From a virus: a stretch of DNA of 26,813 bases. The notes under the pieces were generated by a model, which had not been told where the DNA came from, made no database searches, and worked only from the letters and a program-made list of their open reading frames with translations. Below, in pieces: positions 13,661 to 22,356 of this stretch. The translations under genes were made by a program, and so were the position numbers. Where the stretch lies: positions 1-26,813 of IMG/VR virus record IMGVR_UViG_3300015171_000027. The stretch is one strand, 5' to 3'. The first letter of the stretch is position 1. Each line of letters opens with the position of its first letter.

Positions 13661-14359
13661 ATGAGCCGTAGCGTTTCACTGACGAATCTCATCACTCGCG
13701 TGCGGCAACGCGCGGACATCGAGAGCGACTTGCTGCGCTTTACCGACGCGGAGATCACGACGAATCTCAACGAGTCGATCGCCGAGCTCTACGACATCAT
13801 CCTTAGCGCCTACGGGCAGGACTACTTCCGCTCGACGTACGCCATCACGCTCGTCGCCGGGCAGTCGGTCTACTCGCTGCCGGTGTCGTTCCTGTCGCTC
13901 ATCAGCGTGGACATCTTCTTCGGCACGACGACGAATTGGGTACAGACGGTCGCGCCGTACATGGAGAACGAGCGCAATTGGTACAAGTTCGCTGCTGGCC
14001 TCACGATGGCCTCGCCCTCGTACTACCGTCTTCAGGGCGCAAACATCGCGTTCATCCCGGTCCCTAACGGCACATACACCGCGAGCATCAACTATATCCC
14101 GACCTCGCCTCTGCTTGTCGTGGGCTCAGACACGTTCGACGGCATCAACGGATGGGAAGAGTTCGCCGTGCTCGACGCCGCGATCAAATGCCTCCTAAAA
14201 GACGAGGAGTTCGCCACGATTACCGTGCTCGAGCAACGTAAGAGCGCCATCGCTCAGCGCATACGGGACCGTGCTACGCAGCGCGACGCAGGGCAGCCCG
14301 ACCGCGTGCACGACGTCACCTCTGGCAACCGCTACGGCTACGGGAGCGGTTGGGAATGA
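13661..14359 (+). CDS. Head-tail connector / adaptor protein
   Basis: The 232-residue product follows GAGG with a spacing of six to seven bases. It opens with a helix pair (SLTNLITRVRQRADIES, then DAEITTNLNESIAELYDII), then beta strands (YAITLVAGQSVYSLPVSFLS). These are the layout of adaptor proteins of podoviruses such as T7 gp11 and P22 gp4, which join portal to tail nozzle. The middle has strands with aromatic residues (NWYKFAAG, SYYRLQGANIAFIPV). The C-terminal helix (VLEQRKSAIAQRIRDRA) is followed by a Gly/Tyr-rich end. The assignment is by layout and context and would be firmer with a structure search. Confidence 0.6.
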   Translation: MSRSVSLTNLITRVRQRADIESDLLRFTDAEITTNLNESIAELYDIILSAYGQDYFRSTYAITLVAGQSVYSLPVSFLSLISVDIFFGTTTNWVQTVAPYMENERNWYKFAAGLTMASPSYYRLQGANIAFIPVPNGTYTASINYIPTSPLLVVGSDTFDGINGWEEFAVLDAAIKCLLKDEEFATITVLEQRKSAIAQRIRDRATQRDAGQPDRVHDVTSGNRYGYGSGWE

Positions 14360-14835
14360 CGGTCACGGTCAAGGGGACCACGTTCGTCAACGCCGGGCTG
14401 CCAGCGGCGGCTAACGGCGCGCTGACGCTGACCCGCGTGCCTACGTCGGCCTTCCGACGAGAGCGCCTTGACGAGTCTATTCCGGCCCCTGTCGCACGCG
14501 TCATCTACCAGCTCCAAGAGAACCTCCACGAAGTGTCGTCGAGCGTGCAATCTCTACCTGAGAGCGGGCCGCGCACCTACTTCAAGGACGTCGCTTTCAC
14601 GTCAGGCGTTGGCAAGGTGCTGGCTCACCTGATGGGAGTCGCGGCGAGTGCGGCCAACGCGTTCGCACCGTCTGCCTCGCCCGTGGTCAGCGACCCGACG
14701 CAGATTCGCTTCGAGGTCTTGAACCAACGCACTGCCGCGGGCTCTTGCTACCGGCAAGCAATCGACGCCAGGACGATAACGCTCGTCCCTAACGCCACCT
14801 TCACCGGCGACGTTCGCCTATTCGTGATCCCGTGA
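14356..14835 (+). CDS. Structural protein between connector and nozzle, unknown
   Basis: The 159-residue product starts at the ATG of an ATGA overlap; an upstream in-frame TTG is not preferred. The N-terminus is beta-like (TVTVKGTTFVNAG), then a helix with SFRRE-type basic residues (VARVIYQLQENLHEV). The last 60 residues are beta-rich (IRFEVLNQRTAAG, RTITLVPNATFTGDVRLFVI) and resemble a small jellyroll or fibre-like domain. It is likely part of the tail or head-tail join by position. No family is recognised. Confidence 0.55.
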   Translation: MTVTVKGTTFVNAGLPAAANGALTLTRVPTSAFRRERLDESIPAPVARVIYQLQENLHEVSSSVQSLPESGPRTYFKDVAFTSGVGKVLAHLMGVAASAANAFAPSASPVVSDPTQIRFEVLNQRTAAGSCYRQAIDARTITLVPNATFTGDVRLFVIP

Positions 14836-17800
14836 GCGGCGAGCTAGTCCAGCTGCCGTTCGGCGGCGGCATCGATGAGAGCGTTGACGACTCCCGTTGC
14901 CCTCCCGAACGCATGCGCCTCGCGCAGAACGTCGTATTCAGCGGCGGCGCGGTGTCGAAGCGCAACGGCTTCACATCGATGGCGACGGGCCTCATCGGCG
15001 GCGGCACGCTGAGCGCCATTCGCTCGCTGTCGACATTCAAGAGCGTCCCCCTAACGACGGACGCGGACAACGCCTATAGCTACGTCGCGGCGGCTGGCGC
15101 GTGGAACAACGTGGGCCGAGCGTCGCCTTGCATGGCGTCGCGCTCCGAGTTCGCGGCGAACGAGTCGCCTATCGCAGACGTCGCCGAGACTAACGGCTAC
15201 CGATGCGTCGCATACCAGCGGATTGCGCTCGCTCCGTCTGCATCGCAGGGCGCATTCTACGCGACCATCACGGATGCAACGACGGGCGCGCTAGTCAATC
15301 AATCGCAGGTGTCGCTCGCCGGCTCGTACGCCCCTGCCGGCGCGCAGATGAAGGTCATCGCGTGCGGCAACGTCTTCGTCGTCATCTACCAGAACCCGGC
15401 GCAGTCGGCCCTATACGCTCGCTCCTTCGACACCACGACGCAGACGTGGAGCGCGATTACGGCGCTATCGATCACGAGCGGGACGACGCTCATATTTGAC
15501 GCTTGCCCGATCGTGGGGTCGAGCAACTTCGCCGTCATCTGGTGCGACGTAAACACGCTCAATATTTACGTTCAGTCATTCTCTAGCGCATTCGCATTCG
15601 TCGCCGGCCCGACGCTCATCGTCGCCGCTCCGGCAGCGGCCATCCCGGCTATTAGGGCCACGGCTGGCGGCACGGCGTGGTGCGCGTGGTCTCCTACCGT
15701 GGCGGGCGCACTTCGGGTGTATGCCGCGAACCTGAACGCCAATACGCTAGCCATCACGCAAGCGGCATGGTTCGTGAGAGCAGTGGCTTCGGTGTCAGCG
15801 ATCGTGGACGCCGGATTCGTGCTTGGTATCGAGCCGTATGCTGGAACTTCCTCCTTCGCCAAGATCGTTTACTCGGTCGCGCAGAACGCCGCTCTAGGTC
15901 TAGGGCTTGCGTGGTCTAACATTTCGTCTGTAGGCACGGCTTCGTACCACTCGGACTTCATGCCCGGCTGGAGCATTGTCTCTCGGCCGTTCACGGGGCC
16001 TACGGGCGCAATCTACGTGTTGGCGCTTTGGTTTCAACAGTACCAGTCGACGCAGTGTCTTCTGGAACTGCCTGCGTCCGAGGCGTCTCACGTGCAGGCA
16101 CTGCCGATGGCAACCGTCGCGGTGCGCGCAAGCTACCCTTCGCCTTTGAGGCTCGCCAGCGGCGCGTCATACTTCCCCAACTACGGCGGCATCGGGCGGC
16201 AGAACAGCGTCACGAATCCTGGCAATCCGAGTGCCACCAAGTTCAACACGATCTGCTTCACGCTAAGCACCACGGGTACGATCGGCCAGCAGTTGGCCAC
16301 GTTCGACTTCAACCACCCCGCTCAGTGGCAGTCCGTCGAACTTGGCGGAGCTACCTACCAGGCTGGCGGAGCGCCGATGGCTTTCGACGGCGTGAAAACC
16401 GGCGAGCTTGGCTACGTGACTTCGCACCCTGACACCTCGTTTCAGTCCTCGTTCGCCGCTGGCTCTGGCCTGTACCCGCAAGTCTACCGGTACGTCGTGG
16501 TATACGCGCAGACGACGGCTACGGGCGAGGTCGTGCGCTCCGCACCGAACACGTTCGCGCCCACCGTCGTGGACATCACGGCCGGCACGGCTGGACCGAC
16601 GAATCAGGCTCGCGTCGTCGTTTGGCCGCTGAGGGCGACCCATCGCCAGAGCGTGGCTACCGGCTATACGCCGGTCACGATCGAGATCTACCGCACGCAT
16701 TGGGACGTCGCTACGTCGACGATGAGCACGACGTACTACCTATGCGGCAAGATTCCCAACGACCTGACCGTCAATACGATCACGTACGTGGACGACGTCG
16801 CGACCCAAGGCATCAACGAGGTGAACGTAGCCACCGGCACGCCGCTCTATACGACGGGTCAAGTGCTGGACAGCAACTGCCCTCCGTCGCTCCGCTTCCT
16901 CTGCGTGCATAACCAGCGCATCTTCGGCATTGGTGACGACGGGCTTACGCTCTGGTACACCACGCCGTACGTCGCGGGCGAGCAACCGAGGTGGAATGAC
17001 GCGCTTCGCATATCCGTGCCACCTGGCGGCGGTGATCTCGTCGCGCTGGCGTCGCAGGACGGCAAACTGTACGCGTTCAAGAAGGATCGCGGATACGTCA
17101 TCTACGGCGACGGTCCGAGCGACACTGGCGCTGGCGCTGACTTCTCTATCCCTCAAGAACTGCCGTTCGGCCTCGGGTGTGTCGACCCTCGCTCGATTGG
17201 AACGATGCCGCTCGGTGTCGTGCTCCTGACGGCGAAGGGCCTGTACCTGCTAGCCAGAGACGGCACGGCCTCGTGGATTGGCGACAGGGTACAGCGAACG
17301 CTCGCCACGACGCCCTACGTGACGTCGATTGACCACGTGGAGAGCGTTGGGCATGTACGCTTCGCGCTGTCATCCACGGGGCAACCTAACGCCTCTGGTG
17401 CGGTACTCGTATGGGACTATCGCCACGATACGTGGTCCACGTGGCTCGTGAGCACGACCGTAGGTGGTAGCAGTTGCGGCCCGTTCGCTGCCGCCACCGC
17501 AAGCGACGGCACCTACTACGCCGCAATTCGAGGCGCCTCCCTTGGAGCGGTATACTTCTACGACGCCACGTCATACCTAGACGACGGCGGCACGTGGGTC
17601 ACGCTCAACGTGCTGAGCGGCTGGGTCGCGCCGCAAGGGCAGCAGGGGCTCACGCGACTTCAGCGAATCCAAGTGCTGGCCACGAAGAAGAGCTCTCACG
17701 CGCTGCAACTGACACCCTACCGAGACTACGGCGGAGCGGATGCACCGTACACGTTCAGCAGCGTGGAGATTGCCGCGCTACCCGGGCGCGAACAGTTGTC

Positions 17801-17969
17801 CTTTGCCCCGCTAGTGCGCAAGATTGAGGCTATCAGCGTAGGCGTAACCGACGCCGCGCCATCGGGCACGCTCGGCACTGGTCAGGGCGTCGTCATCAAC
17901 GGACTGATGCTCGTCGTTACGCCGAAGCAACTGCCCTTCAACATCCCCTCCAGCCAGAACAAGGCCTAG
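14832..17969 (+). CDS. Large beta-propeller-type tail protein (nozzle-like)
   Basis: The 1045-residue product is the largest gene here. It starts at GTG in a GTGA overlap. The first 50 residues read LVQLPFGGGIDESVDDSRC, later GGAVSKRNGF, a start common in phage proteins that ring the tail exit. The rest is almost all beta strand, with repeated segments of the kind seen in propeller blades (VFVVIYQNPAQSALYARSFD, AVIWCDVNTLNIYVQSFS, VLVWDYRHDTWSTWLV). A tail-tube or nozzle part, comparable in place to T7 gp12 or P22 gp10, is the best reading. It is longer than those, so it may carry an extra receptor- or wall-facing part. No hydrolase motif is recognised. Confidence 0.65.
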   Translation: MSGELVQLPFGGGIDESVDDSRCPPERMRLAQNVVFSGGAVSKRNGFTSMATGLIGGGTLSAIRSLSTFKSVPLTTDADNAYSYVAAAGAWNNVGRASPCMASRSEFAANESPIADVAETNGYRCVAYQRIALAPSASQGAFYATITDATTGALVNQSQVSLAGSYAPAGAQMKVIACGNVFVVIYQNPAQSALYARSFDTTTQTWSAITALSITSGTTLIFDACPIVGSSNFAVIWCDVNTLNIYVQSFSSAFAFVAGPTLIVAAPAAAIPAIRATAGGTAWCAWSPTVAGALRVYAANLNANTLAITQAAWFVRAVASVSAIVDAGFVLGIEPYAGTSSFAKIVYSVAQNAALGLGLAWSNISSVGTASYHSDFMPGWSIVSRPFTGPTGAIYVLALWFQQYQSTQCLLELPASEASHVQALPMATVAVRASYPSPLRLASGASYFPNYGGIGRQNSVTNPGNPSATKFNTICFTLSTTGTIGQQLATFDFNHPAQWQSVELGGATYQAGGAPMAFDGVKTGELGYVTSHPDTSFQSSFAAGSGLYPQVYRYVVVYAQTTATGEVVRSAPNTFAPTVVDITAGTAGPTNQARVVVWPLRATHRQSVATGYTPVTIEIYRTHWDVATSTMSTTYYLCGKIPNDLTVNTITYVDDVATQGINEVNVATGTPLYTTGQVLDSNCPPSLRFLCVHNQRIFGIGDDGLTLWYTTPYVAGEQPRWNDALRISVPPGGGDLVALASQDGKLYAFKKDRGYVIYGDGPSDTGAGADFSIPQELPFGLGCVDPRSIGTMPLGVVLLTAKGLYLLARDGTASWIGDRVQRTLATTPYVTSIDHVESVGHVRFALSSTGQPNASGAVLVWDYRHDTWSTWLVSTTVGGSSCGPFAAATASDGTYYAAIRGASLGAVYFYDATSYLDDGGTWVTLNVLSGWVAPQGQQGLTRLQRIQVLATKKSSHALQLTPYRDYGGADAPYTFSSVEIAALPGREQLSFAPLVRKIEAISVGVTDAAPSGTLGTGQGVVINGLMLVVTPKQLPFNIPSSQNKA

Positions 17970-17971
17970 CA

Positions 17972-18907
17972 ATGCCCTATCAGCCGCAGATGAACGAAGA
18001 TCAGGCGCGCGCGGCTGCACTGGCGCGGCAACAGGCGCAGAGTGCCAGCGAGAAGGCCAACAAGGGATACCAGAGCCCGATAGACTCGAATATCAACCCG
18101 ACGGGCGGGCCAGGTGGCCTCAACTCGGTTGACTACCAGTCGGGCAATCAAGCACGGCACCGGGCAGGCCTCACATACGGCGATACCTACGGGGTCCTGA
18201 GCGGGACCGAACTCGGGGAGTACAACGGCGGGGCGAACGACATCGCCGGTCGGCTCTCGGGGATGGGGGCAAGCTTTCAGGGCCGCAGTGGGCCGCAGAT
18301 CTTCGACCGATACGCGCCGGCCAACAGGTACGCGCAAGGCCAGTCTCGAGACCAGTCGGACCAGGCGCTTGGCATGCTAGCGGGCGCGGCGAATGGCAAC
18401 GCGCCGAGCGCCGCTGCCACGCAGATGGGCATGGGCATTGACTCCTCGCTCGCGTCGCAGATGGGAGCCGCGAACGGCGTGCGAGGGCCGAACGCGGCGC
18501 TGGCCAATAGGATGTCCGCACTCCAAGGCCAGCAGGCGCAGATGCAGGGCGTCGATGCTGGCTCGAACGCGCGCGCCCAGGAGATGGCGCAGGCTCGAGG
18601 GTCGTACGGTCAGGCAGACATCGGCCAGCGAGCGCAAGATCTCCAGCTCGCTGGCTTGGACCAGAAGTCAGCGCTGGCACAAGCGGCGATTGAGAGCGGC
18701 CAGATGACGCAAAACGACCGCATGCAGGCGCAGTACGATCAGCTCGGCCTCGATGCGCAGTCGGCGCAGTTGCAGGCGCAGGCGCAGAAATACGGCGCGG
18801 ACCGAGGCGTCAACGCGGCAGACAGCGCGCAGACGTCCCAAAACATAATGAGTGCAATCGGCGCGGGCGCAGCAACGCTCGGGTCAATCGCGCTGATGGT
18901 GGCCTGA
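17972..18907 (+). CDS. Gln/Ala-rich virion protein, paralogue 1
   Basis: The 311-residue product starts two bases after the nozzle-gene stop. It is rich in Ala, Gln, Gly and Asn, largely helical, and ends in a hydrophobic Ala/Gly segment (about residues 292-311, SAIGAGAATLGSIALMVA) that could cross a membrane. Residues near 65-110 contain YGVLSGTELGEYNGGANDI, shared almost exactly with the next gene. The rest aligns at a lower level (GQADIGQRAQDLQLAGLDQ against the partner's LAQRTQDLQLSGMD). The composition and location resemble internal virion proteins that podoviruses eject into the cell envelope. Function is inferred, not shown. Confidence 0.6.
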   Translation: MPYQPQMNEDQARAAALARQQAQSASEKANKGYQSPIDSNINPTGGPGGLNSVDYQSGNQARHRAGLTYGDTYGVLSGTELGEYNGGANDIAGRLSGMGASFQGRSGPQIFDRYAPANRYAQGQSRDQSDQALGMLAGAANGNAPSAAATQMGMGIDSSLASQMGAANGVRGPNAALANRMSALQGQQAQMQGVDAGSNARAQEMAQARGSYGQADIGQRAQDLQLAGLDQKSALAQAAIESGQMTQNDRMQAQYDQLGLDAQSAQLQAQAQKYGADRGVNAADSAQTSQNIMSAIGAGAATLGSIALMVA

Positions 18908-18908
18908 T

Positions 18909-19877
18909 ATGCCGAATCTCTACGACGACTCCGGGCAAGCAGCGTACGAGGCGGAGCAGAACGCACGCAACGCCGCATATAGGGACCAGCAGGCCAAGAA
19001 GGCGCGCGAGGCGCAGAACCGCGGCTACCAGGATCCGACGAACGCGAACGTTGGGCCGAACGGCACCAATGCCGTCAACTACGGCGCTGGCAACTACGCA
19101 CGCCAGCGCGCCGGATTGACCTACGGCGACTCGTACGGCGTGCTTAGCGGTACGGAGCTAGGAGAGTACAACGGCGGCGCGAATGACATATCGAACCGAT
19201 TGTCCGGCATGGGAGCGGGCTACCAGGGGCGGCAAGGCGCGCAGATTGTCGACCCATACGACGCGCAGAACCGAGCGGCGCAAGCGTACTCTCGCCAGCA
19301 GTCTAATCAGCAGCTAGGCATGCTGGCCGACACGGCTAACGGTCTTCACCCTAGCATTGCCCAGAACCAAATGGCCAACGGTCTCAATTCCTCGTTGGCC
19401 GCTCAGCAGGCAGCGGCGAACGGTACTCGAGGCGGAGCGCAGAATCTTGCCATGGCGCAGCGACAGGCCGCGACCAACGGGCAACAGATGCAGATGCAGG
19501 GCGGCAATCAGCAGAATCTGCTCAGGGCGCAGGAGATGACGCAAGCGCGAGGCGCCTACTCGCAGGCCGCGTTGGCGCAGCGTACTCAGGATCTGCAACT
19601 GTCCGGAATGGATGCCGCTCAGGCCGCGAACCAAGCGACGATCGAGCAGGCTCAGATGGCTGAAAACGATCAGATGCAGAGCCAGTACGATACGATGGGT
19701 CTCAACGCGCAGAAGGCTCAGCTAGCCGCGAATACGTCCAAATACGGCTCCGACCTTGGTATAGCGATCCAGAGCGGCGCGCAAAACAGCGCCAACGTGG
19801 CCGCTGGCGTCGGCGCTGCCGGCGCGGCTGTCGGCACTGCCGCTAAGATCTACGGCGGTCTCGGAGAGCACGCGTGA
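18909..19877 (+). CDS. Gln/Ala-rich virion protein, paralogue 2
   Basis: The 322-residue product is a tandem paralogue of the gene just upstream, one base apart. Over a 47-residue core from RAGLTYGD to the QI ending, 40 residues are identical, while the codons of that core differ at most third positions; this marks an old duplication kept under selection. It has a longer, more basic N-terminus (YRDQQAKKAREAQNRG). The C-terminal 25 residues are Gly/Ala-rich (AAGVGAAGAAVGTAAKIYGG), again a possible membrane segment. Two related proteins of nearly equal length may form a mixed assembly or act at successive steps of DNA ejection. Its stop overlaps the GTG of the next gene. Confidence 0.6.
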   Translation: MPNLYDDSGQAAYEAEQNARNAAYRDQQAKKAREAQNRGYQDPTNANVGPNGTNAVNYGAGNYARQRAGLTYGDSYGVLSGTELGEYNGGANDISNRLSGMGAGYQGRQGAQIVDPYDAQNRAAQAYSRQQSNQQLGMLADTANGLHPSIAQNQMANGLNSSLAAQQAAANGTRGGAQNLAMAQRQAATNGQQMQMQGGNQQNLLRAQEMTQARGAYSQAALAQRTQDLQLSGMDAAQAANQATIEQAQMAENDQMQSQYDTMGLNAQKAQLAANTSKYGSDLGIAIQSGAQNSANVAAGVGAAGAAVGTAAKIYGGLGEHA

Positions 19878-20641
19878 GCAACCTGCCCAGCGGCTTAGGC
19901 CAGCGTCCCTCTATCGCTCAGATGCAGTCGATGCCGGCCCCAGCGCGCCCGCTCAGCGCGCCGACGCTGGCCCCTCGCCCCATCGCGCCGCCTGCTACGA
20001 ACGCGATGGCGTCACCGGTACAGCAGCCCTACAAGCCGAACCCGGCTGGCGCGGCGTATACGGGGCCGAGTGACCATATACTCGGCGCCGTCAACACGAA
20101 TCCAACGGGCTTCCGGCCTGCGCCCATCCCGCGGCCTGCTCCGGTGTCGACAGGCATCCCAGCGAGTCAACTAGGACCCGGAACGCTGGGACCGTCGCCA
20201 TCGAACCGAGCCCCGGTCGCGCCCATGCTTGGCGCTCCGCAGAATCCGGTGGCGACGCCGTTCGCTCCCGTTCAGCAGATGCCTCCGCCCCCTGCCGGCT
20301 TCCCCGATCCGAGCGGCTACGGCTCGATGATGCTCAGCGACGTCAACGCGAAGAGCGACGTGCGCCGCGAGTCTGCCGCCGATGGCTTCCTCGCATCGCT
20401 GACGCCGCATTCGTACCGCTACACCGATCCGAGCGACGAGCCCACGAGTGAGCCAAGCGGCGGAAGGTACCTCGGCATCCTGGCGCAGAACGTCGAGCGG
20501 AGCCCCACGGGCGACACGATCGTCAAGGATACGCCGCGAGGCAAGATGCTCGAGGGTCACGCGCTGATGAGCGCACTCGCCGCGGGTGAAGGCCGATTGC
20601 ACGAGCGGCTAAAGGCCCTCGAGACGCAGAGGAAGAAGTAA
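19874..20641 (+). CDS. Virion protein with C-terminal peptidase S74-type domain
   Basis: The 255-residue product starts at GTG in a GTGA overlap. The first 145 residues are Pro/Ala-rich and low in complexity. From about residue 150 the sequence reads MMLSDVNAKSDVRR, then SLTPHSYRYTDPS, GRYLGILAQNVERSP, IVKDTPRGKML and a final helix (GRLHERLKALE). This is the pattern of the S74-type intramolecular chaperone domain. S155 and K160 (S-D-V-N-A-K) match the Ser-Lys pair that self-cleaves in tailspike and endosialidase proteins. In those proteins the domain aids trimer assembly and is then released. Here the partner part is a disordered tail rather than a beta-helix. The TAA shares one base with the next ATG. 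Confidence 0.72.
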   Translation: MSNLPSGLGQRPSIAQMQSMPAPARPLSAPTLAPRPIAPPATNAMASPVQQPYKPNPAGAAYTGPSDHILGAVNTNPTGFRPAPIPRPAPVSTGIPASQLGPGTLGPSPSNRAPVAPMLGAPQNPVATPFAPVQQMPPPPAGFPDPSGYGSMMLSDVNAKSDVRRESAADGFLASLTPHSYRYTDPSDEPTSEPSGGRYLGILAQNVERSPTGDTIVKDTPRGKMLEGHALMSALAAGEGRLHERLKALETQRKK

Positions 20642-22350
20642 TGGCCACCTACGCCGAACAACTGCGCAACGCCTACAACTCGCGCGTGGGCGGAACTGCG
20701 CCAGAGGTGCCGTCGAACGACGCTGACGTCCTCGCTCGCCTCGAGCAGGGCAACGCGCCGGTGGCCACTCCTGCGCCACCGTCTGCGGGCTTTCCTAGCG
20801 ATCGGCCCGGAGTCGGCATGTTGGGCCGCGGAGCGCCAGGATCGCCCGAGGCGGACCCCGCAGCGTGGGGACTCAGTCCTGAGCAGGGCGCGGCCTATCA
20901 GCAGTTCTCGACGGCTCCCGCTGGCAAAGCGCCTCCGGAGGCAGTGGCGGCACTCGGCGAGAAGGTCCAGCCGATGTCTCCGCCCGCTGGCACTGCCGGC
21001 GCGATGTCGCCGGGCGATCTGACGTTCGGCGGCCGACCCGATGCGGGCGGCGTCAGTCTTCCCAAGCCGGTGACCATCGGCGCGCACGAGCAGGCGCTTG
21101 TTGACCCGAAGCGGCAGAAGGAGATCGCGTCGGCGCTCGACGCGCAGCGGACTGCCCTTGGCGACGCTCGCGCTGCGGAGACGCACGCCGCTCAGAATGC
21201 CGGCGTAGCCGCTGGCCTCAAGGCGCAGGCCCTTGACGATCAGTCGAAAGATATCACCGGCAAGGCGAACGCTCGCGCGGCCGACCAGCAGCGGATGCAG
21301 GACGCCATCGACTCGATGTCCAAGGACGTGGCGGATCAGAAGATTGACCCGGACCACTACATCAAGAACGCCAGCACGGCGAGCAAGCTCGGCTTCATCA
21401 TTGCCGCTGGCCTCGGAGGCTACGCATCGACGCGCAGCGGCGGCCCCAACGTGGCCGTTCAGATGCTGCAAAAGAGCATAGACGACGATATCGCCGCTCA
21501 GCGGAACGCCATCGAGTTGAAGAAGGGCCGCGTCGGCGACATGAAGGGCGCTCTTGCAGAGGCATATCGGCGCACGGGTAACCTAGAGCAAGCCGAGGCC
21601 GTGGCGCGAGTCGCCGTCAACAACGCGATCGACGCCAAGGCGGCGCAATACGCCGCGGGCGCGAACAGCGAGAAGGTCAACGCAAACTACGAGCAACTGA
21701 GCGCCGGTCTCCAAGCGCAGAACGCGGAGACAATGGCCAAGATGAACAAGTACGTGCCGGCGCAGACGGTCGCGGGCGGCGGCGGCATCGGCAAAGGCAG
21801 CGTCGACAATAAACTCGTCGTCCCGATGGGAGATGGGAAGGGCATTGTCGCGCGCAGCGAGCAAGAGGCGCAGAAGATCCGAGAGAAGCTTGCGGCGAAG
21901 GAGACGATCACGCAGGGACTGGCCGAACTGAAGTCAATGGATCAGGGCGCCACGTTTGCCGATCGCGCGAACCCGATGTCCGCCTTCAACCAGCAGAAAT
22001 CCGCGAAGCTCGCTCAGCTCCGCACGCGCGCTACCGTGTTCGAGGGACAGGGCGCAATGAGCAAGGGCGACGCAGACAACACGAACGAGGCGATCGGCGC
22101 GCTTACCGGCCTCGCTCAGTACACCGGCAATCAGACGAAGATCATCGACAACGCCATCCACGGATTCAACGCCTCCGTTGAGCAGGAGTTGCGCGGTCAA
22201 GACGGTCTCGTTGTGCATCAGGGTATCGCGCAGGATGCACACGGCAACATCCAGCAGACGTGGACGCCTAGCGGAGAGTCATACGGCGCGAAGGCCAAGC
22301 CAGCGAACCCTGTCGACCCTAACAAGTTCATCAAGCCTGCCGGCAAGTAG
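20641..22350 (+). CDS. Large helical virion protein, likely ejected
   Basis: The 569-residue product starts at the ATG of a TAATG junction. The N-terminal 150 residues are Pro/Gly/Ala-rich with a proline-bearing segment (PAPPSAGFPSDRPG). Residues 155-245 and 270-345 are long helices (KRQKEIASALDAQRTALG, NAIELKKGRVGDMKGAL). Between them, about residues 249-262, lies a short Gly-rich hydrophobic stretch (KLGFIIAAGLGGYAS) that could insert in a membrane. No transglycosylase motif is visible. The mix of helices and a central hydrophobic stretch resembles internal virion proteins. I infer ejection into the envelope from composition and position. Confidence 0.6.
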   Translation: MATYAEQLRNAYNSRVGGTAPEVPSNDADVLARLEQGNAPVATPAPPSAGFPSDRPGVGMLGRGAPGSPEADPAAWGLSPEQGAAYQQFSTAPAGKAPPEAVAALGEKVQPMSPPAGTAGAMSPGDLTFGGRPDAGGVSLPKPVTIGAHEQALVDPKRQKEIASALDAQRTALGDARAAETHAAQNAGVAAGLKAQALDDQSKDITGKANARAADQQRMQDAIDSMSKDVADQKIDPDHYIKNASTASKLGFIIAAGLGGYASTRSGGPNVAVQMLQKSIDDDIAAQRNAIELKKGRVGDMKGALAEAYRRTGNLEQAEAVARVAVNNAIDAKAAQYAAGANSEKVNANYEQLSAGLQAQNAETMAKMNKYVPAQTVAGGGGIGKGSVDNKLVVPMGDGKGIVARSEQEAQKIREKLAAKETITQGLAELKSMDQGATFADRANPMSAFNQQKSAKLAQLRTRATVFEGQGAMSKGDADNTNEAIGALTGLAQYTGNQTKIIDNAIHGFNASVEQELRGQDGLVVHQGIAQDAHGNIQQTWTPSGESYGAKAKPANPVDPNKFIKPAGK

Positions 22351-22356
22351 CCGACA

